A DNA stretch of 64,000 nt from assembly GCA_035517615.1 (NCBI GenBank), contig DATIYM010000019.1, positions 1 through 64,000 of the forward strand. Direction: 5' to 3'. This document shows, piece by piece, positions 1-7,235 of this stretch (positions within the stretch are counted from its first letter, which is position 1; every line of letters begins with the position of its first letter). A program made the position numbers and the translations under genes. The notes beneath the pieces are model-generated. The model was not told the DNA's origin. It ran no database searches and saw nothing but the letters and a program-made list of their open reading frames with translations. This stretch comes from AG25 sp035517615. GTDB taxonomy: Bacteria; Gemmatimonadota; Gemmatimonadetes; Gemmatimonadales; GWC2-71-9.

Positions 1-1
1 C

Positions 2-214
2 TTCGACTGGAACGAGCAGTTCCGCTTGGCGCTCGATCCCGACCGCGCGCGCGAGCTGCACGATGAAGCGTTGCCGGCCGATTACTTCAAGTCTGCCGAA
101 TTCTGCGCGATGTGCGGCCCGCGGTTCTGCTCGATGCACATCACGCGCGAGATCACCAGGAAGTTCGCGCAGGGGCCTGGGGCAACGGATCAGCTCGCGG
201 TTCCCGGCGACTGA
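2..214 (+). CDS. thiC: Phosphomethylpyrimidine synthase ThiC, C-terminal end (partial)
   Basis: ThiC is the radical-SAM enzyme that rearranges aminoimidazole ribotide into the pyrimidine half of thiamine. Only the last 70 codons are here; the frame is open to the left edge, so the gene begins outside the window. The tail shows the family's cluster loop CAMCGPRFC (CxxCx4C), which binds the catalytic [4Fe-4S] cluster, preceded by the typical LDPDRARELHDE stretch. The residues after the cluster are ordinary for the family. The stop codon lies 25 bp inside the convergent TetR-type gene, so the two 3' ends overlap. Confidence 0.93.
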   Translation, partial: FDWNEQFRLALDPDRARELHDEALPADYFKSAEFCAMCGPRFCSMHITREITRKFAQGPGATDQLAVPGD

Positions 215-618
215 GGCGGCGCGGACGGCCGGAGCACCCTGGCGAGCGCCCGCAGGAGCTCCGCGTCGGACGTATGCGCCCCGGTTCCCGCCTCGCTCAG
301 AACGATGGCGAAGCGCCGTTTGAGGAGGGGATCGCGGACCGCATGCGCAGCGAACTGCAGCGTGAGGGGAATGAACCAGGGCGCCTGGCGGGCGCCGCTC
401 CCCGCCCGAGCCACGGCAGCATACTGTTCGAACAACGCCAGCAGGAAAGCGCCCTTCGACGGGAACTGTCCGTAGATCGCACCCTTCGTGAAGCCAGCGG
501 CGTCGGCCACGTCATCGAGGCTCGCGAGTTCGATTCCGCGCGCCGCGAATACCCGAAGACCCGCTTCGATCAGGAGAGCCCGCGTTTCTAGCCGTCTGCG
601 CCTCGTTGCTGTACCCAT
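190..618 (-). CDS. Short TetR/AcrR-family transcriptional regulator
   Basis: The first ~60 residues form a TetR-type helix-turn-helix: RALLIEAGLRVFAARG, then LDDVADAAGFTKGAIYGQF. The ligand domain is short: the protein is 142 aa against about 190-220 for the family. The frame stays open upstream of this ATG, but homology begins here and a longer start would run through the putative operators. Two matching 14-bp ATAC-n6-GTAT-type sites sit at and just upstream of the start codon and a third lies in front of the divergent ferredoxin gene. This suggests autoregulation and possibly control of that neighbour. The inducer cannot be read from sequence. Confidence 0.85.
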   Translation of the reverse strand: MGTATRRRRLETRALLIEAGLRVFAARGIELASLDDVADAAGFTKGAIYGQFPSKGAFLLALFEQYAAVARAGSGARQAPWFIPLTLQFAAHAVRDPLLKRRFAIVLSEAGTGAHTSDAELLRALARVLRPSAPPQSPGTAS

Positions 619-643
619 GAGTATGGAATATACTCGTTGGTAT
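611..643. promoter_or_regulatory. Tandem candidate TetR operators at the regulator's own start
   Basis: Two 14-mers of the form (R)TAC-n6-GTAT occur 19 bp apart: GTACCCATGAGTAT at 611-624, overlapping the start codon, and ATACTCGTTGGTAT at 630-643. Further inverted symmetry overlaps them: GAGTAT/ATACTC at 619-635 and GGAATATA/TATATTCC at 625-648. Their position fits autorepression of the TetR gene. Assignment is by pattern only. Confidence 0.55.
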
Positions 644-951
644 ATTCCGAGCACGATTACCGCAGCTGCTCTCGTCATCCTTGGATTCCCGACGCTCCGA
701 TTTCCCTGTCCAGATCGGACCGTGGGGCAGGGATGGAGCAGCACCGGACGACGGAAGTATTGCTCGCAACATACCGATAAGAATCTCACATACCCATCGG
801 TATCATCGCTCAGGGAGCGAGGACGCGGGTCATTGGCCAAACCCATGCCACGGCGGGCCTTGACTCACCGAAGGGTCGGCCTATGTTTTGCGGTTCGTCG
901 CCGCGTTCTCGCCCGGTTCGCGCGGTACAGCAGCCCACCTCGGGAGTCGTG
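619..951. other. Divergent intergenic region between TetR gene and ferredoxin
   Basis: This 333-bp stretch has no convincing gene. It is visibly richer in A/T than its surroundings near 620-650 and 765-805, and holds the operator-like sites described separately. It must contain the promoters for the minus-strand regulator and the plus-strand ferredoxin. I could not assign -35/-10 boxes with confidence. Confidence 0.6.
790..803. promoter_or_regulatory. Third candidate TetR operator, ferredoxin side
   Basis: ATACCCATCGGTAT has the same ATAC-n6-GTAT form as the sites at 611-643 and shares the CCCAT core with the first of them. A further inverted pair, ATACCGAT (771-778) and ATCGGTAT (796-803), overlaps it. 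It lies about 150 bp before the ferredoxin start, so it could regulate that gene. Confidence 0.45.
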
Positions 952-1224
952 ATGCCGTATATCATTGCCGAAGCATGCATCGGCGTGAAGGATAGGTCGT
1001 GTGTCGATGTCTGCCCGGTCGATTGCATTTACGAGGGCGAAGACCAGCTGTACATCCACCCGGACGAGTGCATCGATTGTGGCGCCTGCGAACCCGAGTG
1101 CCCGGTGACCGCCATCTACCCCGAGGAAGACACGCCGGCCCAGTGGAAGTCGTATATCGCGAAAAACAGAGACGTGTTCCAGGGCGCCACGCCGCCCGGC
1201 AAGCCTCAGCGCAAGGGTTCCTGA
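952..1224 (+). CDS. fdxA: 7Fe ferredoxin, FdxA type
   Basis: A 90-residue soluble electron carrier. The N-terminal half has C9-x7-C17-x3-C21P-x3-C25, the pattern of seven-iron ferredoxins. The second motif, CIDCGACEPECP, supplies CxxCxxCxxxCP. In this family the first motif plus one cysteine of the second hold a [3Fe-4S] and a [4Fe-4S] cluster. The tail PAQWKSYIAKNRDVF is typical of actinobacterial FdxA. A GGGAG five bases before the ATG supports this start. The redox partner is not evident; only the divergent TetR gene and its operators give context. Confidence 0.9.
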   Translation: MPYIIAEACIGVKDRSCVDVCPVDCIYEGEDQLYIHPDECIDCGACEPECPVTAIYPEEDTPAQWKSYIAKNRDVFQGATPPGKPQRKGS

Positions 1225-1237
1225 CCCGCAGGGCCGC

Positions 1238-2461
1238 TCACACGGCCACACTTTCGAGAAAATCTTCGAGCGCCCGCGTCGTCGCCAGGGGCTGTTCGAG
1301 AGGTGCCAAATGCCCGGCGCCCGGTATCACCGCCAGCCGCGCGCCTGGGATCGCATCCGCCATCTGCCGGGCGACCTCGGGGGGAGATGCCCGATCCTCG
1401 CTGCCCACAACCACAAGCGTCGGCGCGCGGATACTGCCCAGCATCCCGCTCGAATCCGCTCGGTCGCGCATCGCCGTCAGCGCGCCCACCATCCCCGTTA
1501 CGGGAATGCGCCGACACATCTCTCGAAACTGCTGCACGACCTCGGGCTGATCGCTGATGGTCGCGCCAGCAAGCAGGCGGGGCAGCATCTCGTCGCCCAC
1601 CGCGTCGACGCCGCGCGTTCGAGCGAGCTCTGCCATCGCGTCACGCGCCCGGCGCGCGGCGTCGTTGTCGGCTTGAGGCCGGGTATCACACAGGATGAGC
1701 GCGTTCACGCGATCCGCATGACGCGTCACGAGATCGAACGCGATGTAGCCTCCCATCGACAGTCCGCAGACCACCGCCCGATTCACACGCAGGGAGTCAA
1801 GCAACCGGACGAGATCGTCGGCGTAGCGCGCGATGGCATACCCGCCGTCGGGCGCGGTCGAGTCACCCACTCCGCGCAAATCGGGAGCGATGCGCGTCCA
1901 CCGCTGCAGGCCCGCGAGCTGATGCCGCCAGAGCGTGTGGTCGAGCGGAAACCCATGAATGAAGAGCACAGCGCCGGCGCCGGGGACGGTGCGCACATCG
2001 ACCGACAACTCCACGCCGTCGAGCGCGACGCGACTGACGTGCGTGCCCCCGCTCCCGCGGGTCGCGCCGCCCAGTATCTTGGCGATCTCTTCCGGCAGCG
2101 CAACCGGGCGTCCCGCGCGATCCACACAGACGAAAACGATCTCGGCCGTCGCCACCGGCGTTCCCTCCTCGCCCTTCCTGGCGATTTGTCGCAGGGTCCA
2201 GCTCGTTGTCCCGCGGTGCAGAACCGCGGTCTCGACCCGCAATACATCACCGGGAAATGCGGGCGCACGATATTCGACCGTTGCCTTGCGCACGGCCGGG
2301 ACCACGCCATTGCGATGAAACAGACTCATCCCTGGTCCCTGCGCCAAGGCTTCCCACCGGGCTCGCTCGAACAGCGACAGCGTCGCCGCATGGTTGAGGT
2401 GGCCGAAAGCATCACATTCAAAGGGATAGACGGTGATTTCGACGGCGGGGAATGACGTCAT
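1238..2461 (-). CDS. Fused acyl-CoA thioesterase (hotdog) and alpha/beta-hydrolase
   Basis: Two enzyme domains in 407 residues. Residues ~1-125 look like a 4HBT/YbgC hotdog thioesterase (ITVYPFECDAFGHLNHAATL, with the DAFGHLNH active-site stretch). Residues ~150-407 are an alpha/beta-hydrolase of the 3-oxoadipate enol-lactonase type: HGFPLDHTLW oxyanion loop, nucleophile elbow GLSMGG, and a late GAGHLAPLEQP histidine. Thioesterase and hydrolase are usually separate genes. The ATG overlaps the stop of the upstream PLP-enzyme gene by 4 bp (ATGA), so the two are translationally coupled. The substrate is unknown. Confidence 0.82.
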   Translation of the reverse strand: MTSFPAVEITVYPFECDAFGHLNHAATLSLFERARWEALAQGPGMSLFHRNGVVPAVRKATVEYRAPAFPGDVLRVETAVLHRGTTSWTLRQIARKGEEGTPVATAEIVFVCVDRAGRPVALPEEIAKILGGATRGSGGTHVSRVALDGVELSVDVRTVPGAGAVLFIHGFPLDHTLWRHQLAGLQRWTRIAPDLRGVGDSTAPDGGYAIARYADDLVRLLDSLRVNRAVVCGLSMGGYIAFDLVTRHADRVNALILCDTRPQADNDAARRARDAMAELARTRGVDAVGDEMLPRLLAGATISDQPEVVQQFREMCRRIPVTGMVGALTAMRDRADSSGMLGSIRAPTLVVVGSEDRASPPEVARQMADAIPGARLAVIPGAGHLAPLEQPLATTRALEDFLESVAV

Positions 2462-3438
2462 CCGCTCAACTCCACATGAGCAGGTGGGAACGCGAACGTA
2501 TGCCAAAATACCACGCGTGCGAACCCGCGCGACCCGAGGCCGGCGATCGCCGCGAACGCTTTTGCGCCGTAGGTAGACTCGAGCTCGAGACCGTACTCGG
2601 CTGCGTCCTTCCGCGCAGCCTCACCGGCAACCGAAGGGTGCCCGTACCCGGCACCCTGGCCGGCAACCGTAACGAGTCGACTCCGGTCAGGTGCCGGGCA
2701 CGACACGCCGTGTGTCTCGAGCAGCCGTCGCGTTTCGCGCACAAGCCAGGCAACGCGGAATCGGTTTGCGACGAGGAGCGGTGTTACCCGCACACCCACC
2801 ACCCGCGTCTGCCATCCCAGCACCGCGAACGCGAGCAGCAATCCGGCCACAGTTGCGCCGGACCCATGAGGCGTGACGACCGCGTCCGGCGGCTCATCGA
2901 GCGCCCCGGACAGCTCGAGCCCGGCGATGATGTGTCCCGCCACGCCGAGCGGCGCCGCGCCCCCGCCCGGAATCCACCGCATCGGACCGAGCCCCCGCGC
3001 AACGAACCAGGCGCGAGCCAACGCAACAGGAAACCGCAGCCGGTCCGGTGAGACGACCACGCGATCCGCGACCCGCCGGGCCGCGAGAGCCACAAGTGAC
3101 GCGGCTCGTGTTTCGGGTTGGGGAAACTGCGCCAGGATTGTACGACACGAGAGGCGCCGTGCATGAACCGCGGTCGAGAGACAGTGGCTCGATCCGGTTC
3201 CGCCGAGCGTGAGAAACACGGTCCCGGGGGGCGATCCTGCGAGCAAAAACTCGAGTCCACGGACCTTGTTCCCGCCATACACCGGCGAGGAGCGATCCTC
3301 GCGCTTGATCCAGAGCCGGCTTACTCCGTTGGCTCTAGCGAGGAGGGGGGCACTCTCGAGCGGTGTGGGCCATTCTCCGAGGGCACAAGCCCCAAGGCTC
3401 GTGCGTATCTTTCGGGTGAGGAGAGCGGGATCGACCAA
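2458..3438 (-). CDS. PLP-dependent D-cysteine desulfhydrase / ACC deaminase family enzyme
   Basis: A fold-type II PLP enzyme of 326 aa, the usual length for the 1-aminocyclopropane-1-carboxylate deaminase / D-cysteine desulfhydrase group. The PLP lysine is in YGGNKVRGLEF (K58), preceded by LWIKREDR; a glycine-rich LTLGGTGSSH loop and PHGSGATVAGLLLA bind the cofactor phosphate. Members deaminate ACC or release sulfide from D-cysteine; sequence alone does not separate these. It is the first gene of a two-gene unit with the thioesterase-hydrolase fusion. Confidence 0.82.
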   Translation of the reverse strand: MVDPALLTRKIRTSLGACALGEWPTPLESAPLLARANGVSRLWIKREDRSSPVYGGNKVRGLEFLLAGSPPGTVFLTLGGTGSSHCLSTAVHARRLSCRTILAQFPQPETRAASLVALAARRVADRVVVSPDRLRFPVALARAWFVARGLGPMRWIPGGGAAPLGVAGHIIAGLELSGALDEPPDAVVTPHGSGATVAGLLLAFAVLGWQTRVVGVRVTPLLVANRFRVAWLVRETRRLLETHGVSCPAPDRSRLVTVAGQGAGYGHPSVAGEAARKDAAEYGLELESTYGAKAFAAIAGLGSRGFARVVFWHTFAFPPAHVELSG

Positions 3439-3463
3439 ATCACGTGCCTCACGAGGAGGATCG

Positions 3464-3634
3464 ATGCGAGTAGCTACGGACTATATCCATCACGCAGCCC
3501 GGGCCGCCCGCAAATGCGCTGGAGACGTATTGGGGAACGCACCGCAGCCTCCTGACCCCGAATTTTACCGGACCCTCGCGAAGGCGCTCGAGGAAATCGC
3601 GGCAGGGATGGAGCAGCTTGGAAAAGAAGAATGA
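3464..3634 (+). CDS. Small uncharacterised helical protein, 56 aa
   Basis: I do not recognise a family. The ATG follows a strong Shine-Dalgarno (GAGGAGGA, five bases upstream), which is the main reason to call it. The product is amphipathic and probably all-helical: an alanine/arginine-rich first half (YIHHAARAARKCAG) and a charged second half (LAKALEEIAAGMEQLGKEE). No signal peptide or membrane segment. Its end overlaps the TTG start of the RNase D gene by 17 bp, so the pair is probably co-transcribed. Confidence 0.65.
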   Translation: MRVATDYIHHAARAARKCAGDVLGNAPQPPDPEFYRTLAKALEEIAAGMEQLGKEE

Positions 3635-4811
3635 ATACCCAGCCGTAGCAGAGCTTTCCACAGACGCGCAGGTTCCTGTGGACAGGTACGTTCGTACCCC
3701 TCACGAGCTCGTTGAGGTGGTGTCCGCGTTTTCCCGCGAACCGCTGGTGGCAGTCGATACGGAAGCCGCGAGCTTCCACAGATATCGCGACCGCATCTAC
3801 CTCGTTCAGCTTTCGACATCCACCGAAACCGCGATTCTCGATCCCCTCGCCATTCCCGATCTGGACCCGCTTGGCACCCTGCTTTCCGATCCGCAGGTCG
3901 AGAAGGTGCTGCACGACGCCGATTACGATCTTCGCACGCTGGACCGCGACTACGGGTTTCGGGCGACGAACATCTTTGATACGCGAATCGCAGCGCAGCT
4001 TTCGGGTGAACAGGCGATTGGTCTCGCGGCGCTGCTGCAGAAGTACCTGGGCGTTGTTCTCCGTAAAGAGCATCAGAAAGCCGACTGGTCACGCCGTCCG
4101 CTCCCTCCGGACATGCTGGCGTATGCCGCCGCCGACACACGGTATCTGCCCGCGCTGCGAGAAAGTCTCCGGAGCCGCTTGATCGAGCTCGGCCGCCTTG
4201 CATGGGCCGAAGAGGAGTTCCGAAGGGCGGAAAGCCTGCGATGGACCGGGGGCGATGCGGGCTCAGCCGATTCCGAAGAAGGCTACCTCCGGATCAAGGG
4301 TGCCAAGACACTTACATCCCGACAACTCGCCGCACTGCGAGAATTGCACCGCTGGAGAGAAGCGCTCGCATCAGAGCAAGACCGCGCCACGTTTCGGATC
4401 ATCGGAAATGATGCCCTGCTTGCCATCAGCACGGCACTCCCCCGAGCGCAGAATGCGCTGCTTCAGACCCCGGGTCTGCCGCAATCCCTAGCCCATCGGT
4501 ATGCGCCGGCATTGCTGGCGGCGGTCGAGCGCGCCATGCAACTCGACGACGCAGAGCTGCCGCGTTTCTCGCGACCAGCGCGCCGGCCCAAGGATCCCAG
4601 CCTCGACGCGCTCGTCGAGCGCCTCAAGGCTGCCCGAACTCAGGTAGCTCTGCAGCTCGGGCTTGATCCTGGAGTCTTGTGCGGTCGCACGGCATTGGAA
4701 GCAGTGGCGCGGGCGCATCCCAAGAACCGCGCTGAATTGGAGCAGGTTAGCGAGCTTCGGAGCTGGCAGGTGGGGGTACTCGGCGACGCCCTGCTCGCGG
4801 CGCTCACGTAA
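3618..4811 (+). CDS. rnd: Ribonuclease D-like 3'-5' exonuclease with HRDC domain
   Basis: A DEDD-superfamily exonuclease (397 aa) that trims RNA 3' ends, classically tRNA precursors. Exo I is VAVDTEA, Exo II is HDADYDLRTL and Exo III is YAAADTRYL, so all four metal-binding acidic residues are present (residues ~43-175). An HRDC helical domain follows at ~215-295 (LHRWREALASEQDRATFRIIGNDALL), then a second HRDC-like region. The start is TTG with GGAG four bases upstream; no in-frame ATG precedes the domain. It overlaps the small upstream gene by 17 bp. Confidence 0.88.
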   Translation: MEKKNEYPAVAELSTDAQVPVDRYVRTPHELVEVVSAFSREPLVAVDTEAASFHRYRDRIYLVQLSTSTETAILDPLAIPDLDPLGTLLSDPQVEKVLHDADYDLRTLDRDYGFRATNIFDTRIAAQLSGEQAIGLAALLQKYLGVVLRKEHQKADWSRRPLPPDMLAYAAADTRYLPALRESLRSRLIELGRLAWAEEEFRRAESLRWTGGDAGSADSEEGYLRIKGAKTLTSRQLAALRELHRWREALASEQDRATFRIIGNDALLAISTALPRAQNALLQTPGLPQSLAHRYAPALLAAVERAMQLDDAELPRFSRPARRPKDPSLDALVERLKAARTQVALQLGLDPGVLCGRTALEAVARAHPKNRAELEQVSELRSWQVGVLGDALLAALT

Positions 4812-4814
4812 TCG

Positions 4815-5123
4815 CTAGAACCCCATCAGCGCCCGCACTTTGGGGTCGATGCGCTCCGGAGTCCAGTACGGCTCCCATACGATGTCGATGTTCACATCCT
4901 TCACGCCCTCGAGACCACGCACCACGCGATACGCGTCGTTCGTGATCATCGGACCCGCCGGACACCCGGGGGACGTAAGCGTCATCTCGATTCGGACTTC
5001 GCCATCGGCCACCTCGATCCCATACACCAATCCGAGATCGACGATGTTCAGATCGAGCTCAGGATCCTTCACTCCCCGCAGAGCATTGCGGATGGTTTCG
5101 TCAGACAGTACCGCGCTTGTCAC
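4815..5123 (-). CDS. MIP18/DUF59-family iron-sulfur assembly protein (SufT-like)
   Basis: A 102-residue single-domain protein. DPELDLNIVDLGLVYGI and SPGCPAGPMI are the family signatures; C54 is the conserved cysteine. Members such as SufT and the eukaryotic CIA factor MIP18 help mature Fe-S proteins, and paaD-like relatives act in oxygenase assembly. No suf genes are adjacent, so the general maturation role is inferred from the family. It lies tail-to-tail with RNase D (3-bp gap), with the serine hydrolase gene 30 bp further along on the same strand. Confidence 0.85.
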   Translation of the reverse strand: MTSAVLSDETIRNALRGVKDPELDLNIVDLGLVYGIEVADGEVRIEMTLTSPGCPAGPMITNDAYRVVRGLEGVKDVNIDIVWEPYWTPERIDPKVRALMGF

Positions 5124-5153
5124 CCTTCCTCCTGTGTTGCACCGACGTCAAAC

Positions 5154-6290
5154 CTAGCGCGGAGCGAACTCCCGTGCCGCCGCGTCCGCGAGACCCCCGC
5201 GGATCATCTTGAGCTCGGTAAATGGGCGGTGGGCCCGGGGAGCGAACGCCCGGTTTGTCAGCAGCACCACGAACAGGTCTCGCTCGGGATCGATCCACAG
5301 AGATGTCCCGGTCCAGCCGGTGTGTCCAAACGTTCGCGGGCCGAATAACGTTCCCGCGCTGCTCACGTTCTCGCCGGTGGGCACGGCCTGCCAGCCGAGT
5401 GCCCGAGCCTCTTTTCCCAGACTAGGGGCGGTAGCACGCGTCGTAAACAGACGCACGGTCTCCGCCCGGACGAGCGCCGCGCCGTGCGCGTCCGTGCCCT
5501 GTCGCAACATGAATTGCGCGAACCGAGCCACATCCCGACCCGTCGCGAACAGCCCCGCATGGCCCGAAACTCCGCCGAGGCGCGCCGCATTGGGATCGTT
5601 CACCACGCCCGCGATCGGATGGCCGTGCCATAGGCCAGTCGGCGCAATGCGTGCGGTGAGCTGCCGTGAGGGACGGAACACCATCGCATCGAGCCCGAGC
5701 GGGTGAAACACGTGCTCCCGAGCGAACACGTCGAGCGGCTCGCTGGCGGCGCGGTGGACAATCTCCCCCAGGAGAATGGCGTTCAGGTCGCTGTAAATCA
5801 CTCGCTGTCCGGGCGGGACGATGGGTGTCTGCCCGTACACCAGACGCAGTGCCCCGGCGCTGTCGCTCGCTTCTTTGTACAACGGCATGGTGGCTTGCAG
5901 CCCAGACGTGTGCGTGAGCAGACGCCGGACGGTGATGGCTGACGTCCCGAGCCCGTTGAATTCGGGGATGTACCGGGACACGGGATCGTCGAGCCGCACC
6001 TTCCCCGCGTCCACCAGAATCATGAGGGACGTGGTTGTGGCGATCACCTTCGTAACCGACGCGAGATCGTAGAGTGTGCTGTCGACGCTGACAGCGGGAC
6101 TTGCCGTTGACCAGGTGAAGTGACCGTACCCCTGGGCCACGAGGATCGTATCGCGCCGGCCTATGACGAGTGCCGCGCCCGGGTACACCCCCGCCCGGAT
6201 CCCCGACAAGACGATCGAATCGAACGGCGCTCGTCCGGGCCGCGCCGGAGAGACGAGACACAACGACAACAACAGGGACAACACCATCAC
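5154..6290 (-). CDS. Exported serine hydrolase, beta-lactamase class C-like fold
   Basis: A 378-aa serine hydrolase/esterase of the penicillin-binding-protein-like superfamily. A signal peptide is visible (MMVLSLLLSLCLVSPARPG). The nucleophile motif SxxK is S78-V-T-K81; Y167-S-D stands for the YxN motif; GHTGWTG near residue 320 replaces KTG. HTG rather than KTG favours an esterase, D-aminopeptidase or cell-wall hydrolase over a true beta-lactamase. It probably acts in the periplasm. The next minus-strand gene upstream is a membrane-anchored matrixin, only 16 bp away. Confidence 0.85.
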   Translation of the reverse strand: MMVLSLLLSLCLVSPARPGRAPFDSIVLSGIRAGVYPGAALVIGRRDTILVAQGYGHFTWSTASPAVSVDSTLYDLASVTKVIATTTSLMILVDAGKVRLDDPVSRYIPEFNGLGTSAITVRRLLTHTSGLQATMPLYKEASDSAGALRLVYGQTPIVPPGQRVIYSDLNAILLGEIVHRAASEPLDVFAREHVFHPLGLDAMVFRPSRQLTARIAPTGLWHGHPIAGVVNDPNAARLGGVSGHAGLFATGRDVARFAQFMLRQGTDAHGAALVRAETVRLFTTRATAPSLGKEARALGWQAVPTGENVSSAGTLFGPRTFGHTGWTGTSLWIDPERDLFVVLLTNRAFAPRAHRPFTELKMIRGGLADAAAREFAPR

Positions 6291-6306
6291 GACGGATTCC
6301 CCCCGT

Positions 6307-7146
6307 TCAGCGCACCGAACCTGGCGCCATCTGATAGAGCATCAGTGCCGTGCGGATATCGCGCGCGGAGAGATCACGTGCCTGCGTGCGGGCGAACATG
6401 ATGTCGTTCGAGTCCGACGAGTGGTCCAGCCCGATCAGATGCCCCACCTCATGCAGTCCGACGACGCGGATGTCGTCAACCGAGAGCGGCCGCCCCTTCG
6501 GATCGAAGGTGGCAATGGTGATGATCCCTGAGAGAATGTGGCCGCTTGGATCCCAGGCGAGATCTGTCTGGCCAGTGCGGTCGATGTCGAACTGCACTCG
6601 CCAGCGAACCTGAACGTCCGCCCGTGCCGAATCGCTCTCCAGGTCGAACCGCACGGGAACATTGGCGTCTTCCCAGCGCTGGAATGCCGTCCGAACCGCG
6701 TCCAGGAAAGCGGGTTGGAAGTTGGCCGCCGTGGTCGTCGCGAGATAGACCCGCACCGGCCGGCTGAACCGATCGTCCCAGCGATGCAGGGCCGAATCCT
6801 GGCTTTCCGCGACCACCTCGTTCAGGTAGGTGTATCCCGCGCTGGCACGAATGCGCCGTCGCATTTCGGCCCGCGCGAGCTGCTCGATGTAGCTGAGCTC
6901 GCCACCACCAGGAGCGGAGGGGGGTGTGACTGGCGCCGGAATGGCGGCGGGACGCGACACAGGAGTGGACGCCACCCGGAGTGTTTCCACTATGGGCGCT
7001 CCAGGAACAGATTCCGAGTCCACTGCCGCTGGGCGGGTGGCCCGCTCGGCGCCCCGGCCGGGACTCTGAAACGCGTTCCACAGGACTGCGCAAACAAATA
7101 GGACCGTGACCGTCGCGATGAGTGCGGGCAGCTTCCGGTCGAGCAT
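6307..7146 (-). CDS. Membrane-anchored matrixin-like zinc metalloprotease
   Basis: A 279-aa metzincin-type protease. An N-terminal anchor (residues 8-27, ALIATVTVLFVCAVLWN) is followed by a proline-rich linker and a catalytic domain. The zinc site is H232-E-V-G-H236-x5-H242 with a Met-turn at M250 (SNDIMFA), the HExxHxxGxxH arrangement of matrixins. The domain probably faces the periplasm and acts on peptides or proteins; substrate unknown. It is divergent from the MMPL transporter, with 89 bp between. Confidence 0.85.
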   Translation of the reverse strand: MLDRKLPALIATVTVLFVCAVLWNAFQSPGRGAERATRPAAVDSESVPGAPIVETLRVASTPVSRPAAIPAPVTPPSAPGGGELSYIEQLARAEMRRRIRASAGYTYLNEVVAESQDSALHRWDDRFSRPVRVYLATTTAANFQPAFLDAVRTAFQRWEDANVPVRFDLESDSARADVQVRWRVQFDIDRTGQTDLAWDPSGHILSGIITIATFDPKGRPLSVDDIRVVGLHEVGHLIGLDHSSDSNDIMFARTQARDLSARDIRTALMLYQMAPGSVR

Positions 7147-7184
7147 GGCCGCAATATGAGGAACGCCGGTACTGCGACGCTAGC

Positions 7185-7197
7185 GTGTGTATCACAC
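7185..7197. promoter_or_regulatory. Short palindrome between divergent genes
   Basis: GTGTG-TAT-CACAC is a perfect 5-bp inverted repeat in the 89-bp space between the matrixin and MMPL genes, where both promoters must lie. It could be a regulator site; no cognate regulator is nearby. Short palindromes can occur by chance. Confidence 0.25.
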
Positions 7198-7235
7198 CGC
7201 CTCTATGATTGTGGCCCTTCTATGGTTGACCGCGG

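Noticed and set aside
1232..1247. GGCCG...CGGCC hairpin between fdxA and the fusion gene as a terminator
   Set aside because: The stem is only 5 bp, overlaps the stop codon of the convergent gene and has no U-tract.
5154..6290. Antibiotic-resistance class C beta-lactamase
   Set aside because: The third motif is HTG, not KTG, and no ampR-like regulator is adjacent; an esterase or peptidase-like hydrolase fits better.
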